NCBI GenBank assembly: GCA_000432735.1
Contig: FR887831.1
Location: 1 to 45,519 of the forward strand
Reading direction: 5' to 3'
DNA from: Bacteroides sp. CAG:443
GTDB taxonomy: Bacteria; Bacteroidota; Bacteroidia; Bacteroidales; Bacteroidaceae
DNA length: 45,519 bases
Numbering within the stretch: position 1 is the stretch's first letter; every line of letters begins with the position of its first letter. The notes beneath the pieces are model-generated. The model was not told where the DNA came from. It saw nothing but the letters and a program-made list of their open reading frames with translations, and did no database searches. Shown here piece after piece: positions 44,354-45,519 of this stretch. Made by a program: the position numbers and the translations under genes.

Positions 44354-44899
44354 TTATGGGATATTAATTAGCTTGTGCGTCTGAAGACTTAGTCGCCACT
44401 GTGGATGTTCCTTGATGTAAGCAATCACCTTATCGGTATTTTGTCCGGAACAGGGTTGCAGAAAGTAATGTTTGGCAGGTAGTTTGAGGTAAGGAGATAC
44501 GTCCTGACCTACATATACTACTTTTACTTCGTCTATGTGACGTATTTTCAATGTTGTTCCTTCTTTGGGAGAGCATGTCACCCAATCGATATCTTCTGGC
44601 AAGACACAAGTTCCATTGGTTTCTATTGCAATGTATTTGCCGGCAGCATGTAGTGCTCTGATTAGTTCGCTGTCAATCCATAGTCCTGGTTCTCCACCTG
44701 TAAGAATTACCATTTGACACGGATAGGTACATACTTCTCTTACGATTTCATCATCTGTCATCGTATGAAACTCTTCATGCTGTGTATCGCAGAAGCTGCA
44801 TTTCAGGTTGCACCCTGAGAACCGGATAAAGACAGCAGGAGTTCCCGTATGAAATCCTTCACCTTGTAGGCTATAGAATATTTCGTTAATCTTTCTCAT
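44354..44899 (-). CDS. queE: 7-carboxy-7-deazaguanine synthase, radical SAM
   Basis: A 181-aa radical SAM enzyme that contracts 6-carboxy-tetrahydropterin to 7-carboxy-7-deazaguanine in the queuosine pathway. The cluster-binding cysteines are Cys30, Cys34 and Cys37 in GCNLKCSFC, with INEIFYSLQGEG at the start (substrate loop), the TGGEPG SAM-binding segment and IETNGT. The length fits the short QueE group. It overlaps queD by 14 bp and takes QueD's product as substrate. Confidence 0.96.
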   Translation of the reverse strand: MRKINEIFYSLQGEGFHTGTPAVFIRFSGCNLKCSFCDTQHEEFHTMTDDEIVREVCTYPCQMVILTGGEPGLWIDSELIRALHAAGKYIAIETNGTCVLPEDIDWVTCSPKEGTTLKIRHIDEVKVVYVGQDVSPYLKLPAKHYFLQPCSGQNTDKVIAYIKEHPQWRLSLQTHKLINIP

Positions 44900-45218
44900 A
44901 GATAGCTGTATTACCCTCCGATTCTTTTACTTCTACTTTAAAACAATGAGGAATTTGATTGCATACCCAACAGGCAATGTTTTCTGCCGTAGGATTAAAA
45001 GGCAGTATATCGTTCAGGTTGTTATGGTCTAATTGCTTTTCTACTGCTTGCTTGATATGAGTAAAATCTACTACCATACCGTTTTCGTCAAGTTCTTTCG
45101 AACGGCAAAATACGGTTATAATCCAGTTGTGACCGTGAAGCTTTTCGCATTTGCTTTGATAAGATAGTTTTAGCGAGTGTGAGGCTGAAATTTCCATCCT
45201 TTTAATTACTGTGTACAT
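44886..45218 (-). CDS. queD: 6-carboxytetrahydropterin synthase
   Basis: A 110-aa enzyme of the PTPS/QueD family that turns 7,8-dihydroneopterin triphosphate into 6-carboxy-tetrahydropterin. Zinc ligands are His14 (SASHSL), His28 and His30 (KLHGHNW), and the catalytic Cys24 is in the QSKCEKLHGH segment typical of QueD rather than eukaryotic PTPS. The C-terminal PTAENIA stretch and VKESEGNTAIY are also family marks. Start at 45218; the promoter is TATCTTTG at 45289-45296. No preQ1 riboswitch was recognised in the 70-nt leader. Confidence 0.95.
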   Translation of the reverse strand: MYTVIKRMEISASHSLKLSYQSKCEKLHGHNWIITVFCRSKELDENGMVVDFTHIKQAVEKQLDHNNLNDILPFNPTAENIACWVCNQIPHCFKVEVKESEGNTAIYEKD

Positions 45219-45288
45219 AGTTGATACGTTAGTTTGATTAATACAAATTTGCTCCTGCTTGATGTCACCTCGGCAGTTATTTATAGTG

Positions 45289-45296
45289 CAAAGATA
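45289..45296 (-). promoter_or_regulatory. -7 promoter element of queDE
   Basis: Minus-strand TATCTTTG matches TAnnTTTG, 71 bp before the queD ATG. Confidence 0.6.
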
Positions 45297-45387
45297 GAAA
45301 TATCTAAGGAAATTTTATTATAACCGATTTATACATTCGTGATTTTCTCAATGATTTTCTTCATTTCTTCATGCAGTACGGATAAAA

Positions 45388-45423
45388 TAAAAATCCCCAT
45401 AACTCAGAGAGTTACAGGGATTT
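45388..45423 (-). terminator. Rho-independent terminator after the right-edge gene
   Basis: AAATCCC-CA-TAACTC (45391-45405) pairs with GAGTTA-CA-GGGATTT (45409-45423), leaving only an internal mismatch pair. On the minus strand it is followed by TTTATTTTATC. Confidence 0.8.
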
Positions 45424-45444
45424 ATATATTGAATCAAGTATAAA

Positions 45445-45519
45445 TTACTTATTCAAAGCCAAAGCTACGTTTACAGCGCAAGCTACTGTACATCCTACCA
45501 TCGGGTTGTTACCGATACC
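45445..45519 (-). CDS. Unidentified protein, C-terminal 24 residues
   Basis: The end of a minus-strand gene that enters from beyond the right edge. The visible tail contains GNNPMVGCTVACAVNVALA and ends ALNK before a TAA at 45445-45447. It reads like the end of a real gene, with a strong terminator 22 bp beyond, but I cannot name the family from 24 residues. Confidence 0.6.
   Translation of the reverse strand, partial: GIGNNPMVGCTVACAVNVALALNK

Noticed and set aside
45219..45288. Possible preQ1 riboswitch in the queDE leader
   Set aside because: The short leader lacks the expected C-rich loop/A-rich tail pattern of preQ1 class I, and no pseudoknot pairing was evident.
1..45519. CRISPR arrays, tRNA or rRNA genes
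   Set aside because: No regularly spaced direct repeats with unique spacers and no tRNA-like or rRNA sequence were seen in reading both strands.

Overview
The window looks like a chromosomal segment of a Bacteroidales gut-type bacterium (Bacteroides/Phocaeicola-like). The grounds are the many TAnnTTTG -7 promoter elements, weak Shine-Dalgarno sites, a SusC/SusD pair, a TPR-AraC membrane-tethered regulator, Bacteroidetes-type integrase and MobV relaxase, and lipoprotein lipoboxes. The genus is inferred from gene content only; no rRNA or tRNA gene is present.

Layout. (1) 1-890: the start of an SMR multidrug exporter gene diverges from a Crp/Fnr-like regulator. (2) 959-5054: a compact mobilizable element core on the minus strand, with a MobV relaxase, an oriT-like inverted repeat just upstream of it, a 42-aa ORF, a small DNA-binding-like gene coupled to a tyrosine integrase, and two 65-bp imperfect direct repeats that each carry a promoter. 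The element ends are not resolved. (3) 5373-13191: a nutrient-uptake locus with a TPR/AraC regulator, SusC-like TonB receptor, SusD-like lipoprotein and a thioredoxin-fold lipoprotein. (4) 13307-19771: MATE exporter, HAD phosphatase, a panB-MFS-ettA operon and a histidine phosphatase. (5) 19895-34201: two parallel efflux modules, each with a divergent AraC regulator and an adaptor-RND pump-TolC-like channel operon, placed either side of pyrH. In module 1 the pump gene, and in module 2 the channel gene, is frameshifted by an imperfect 40-41 bp duplication. Removing one copy restores both reading frames exactly. (6) 34231-37315: a LysR/MFS divergent pair and a secreted beta-propeller protein whose start lies inside the MFS gene. 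(7) 37565-44010: secreted carbohydrate-active enzymes, with a CE1-like esterase, then an operon of GH3 glycosidase, type-B carboxylesterase and a second CE1-like esterase. (8) 44354-45218: queD-queE of the queuosine/7-deazaguanine pathway, then the tail of an unidentified gene.

The most notable signals are the matched pair of about 40-bp duplications in the two efflux operons (possible strain-chimera assembly joints or real gene inactivation), the 65-bp paired promoter repeats in the mobile element, and four TTTGAA direct repeats at about 21-bp spacing upstream of the GH3 operon. I saw no CRISPR array and no convincing new defence system.
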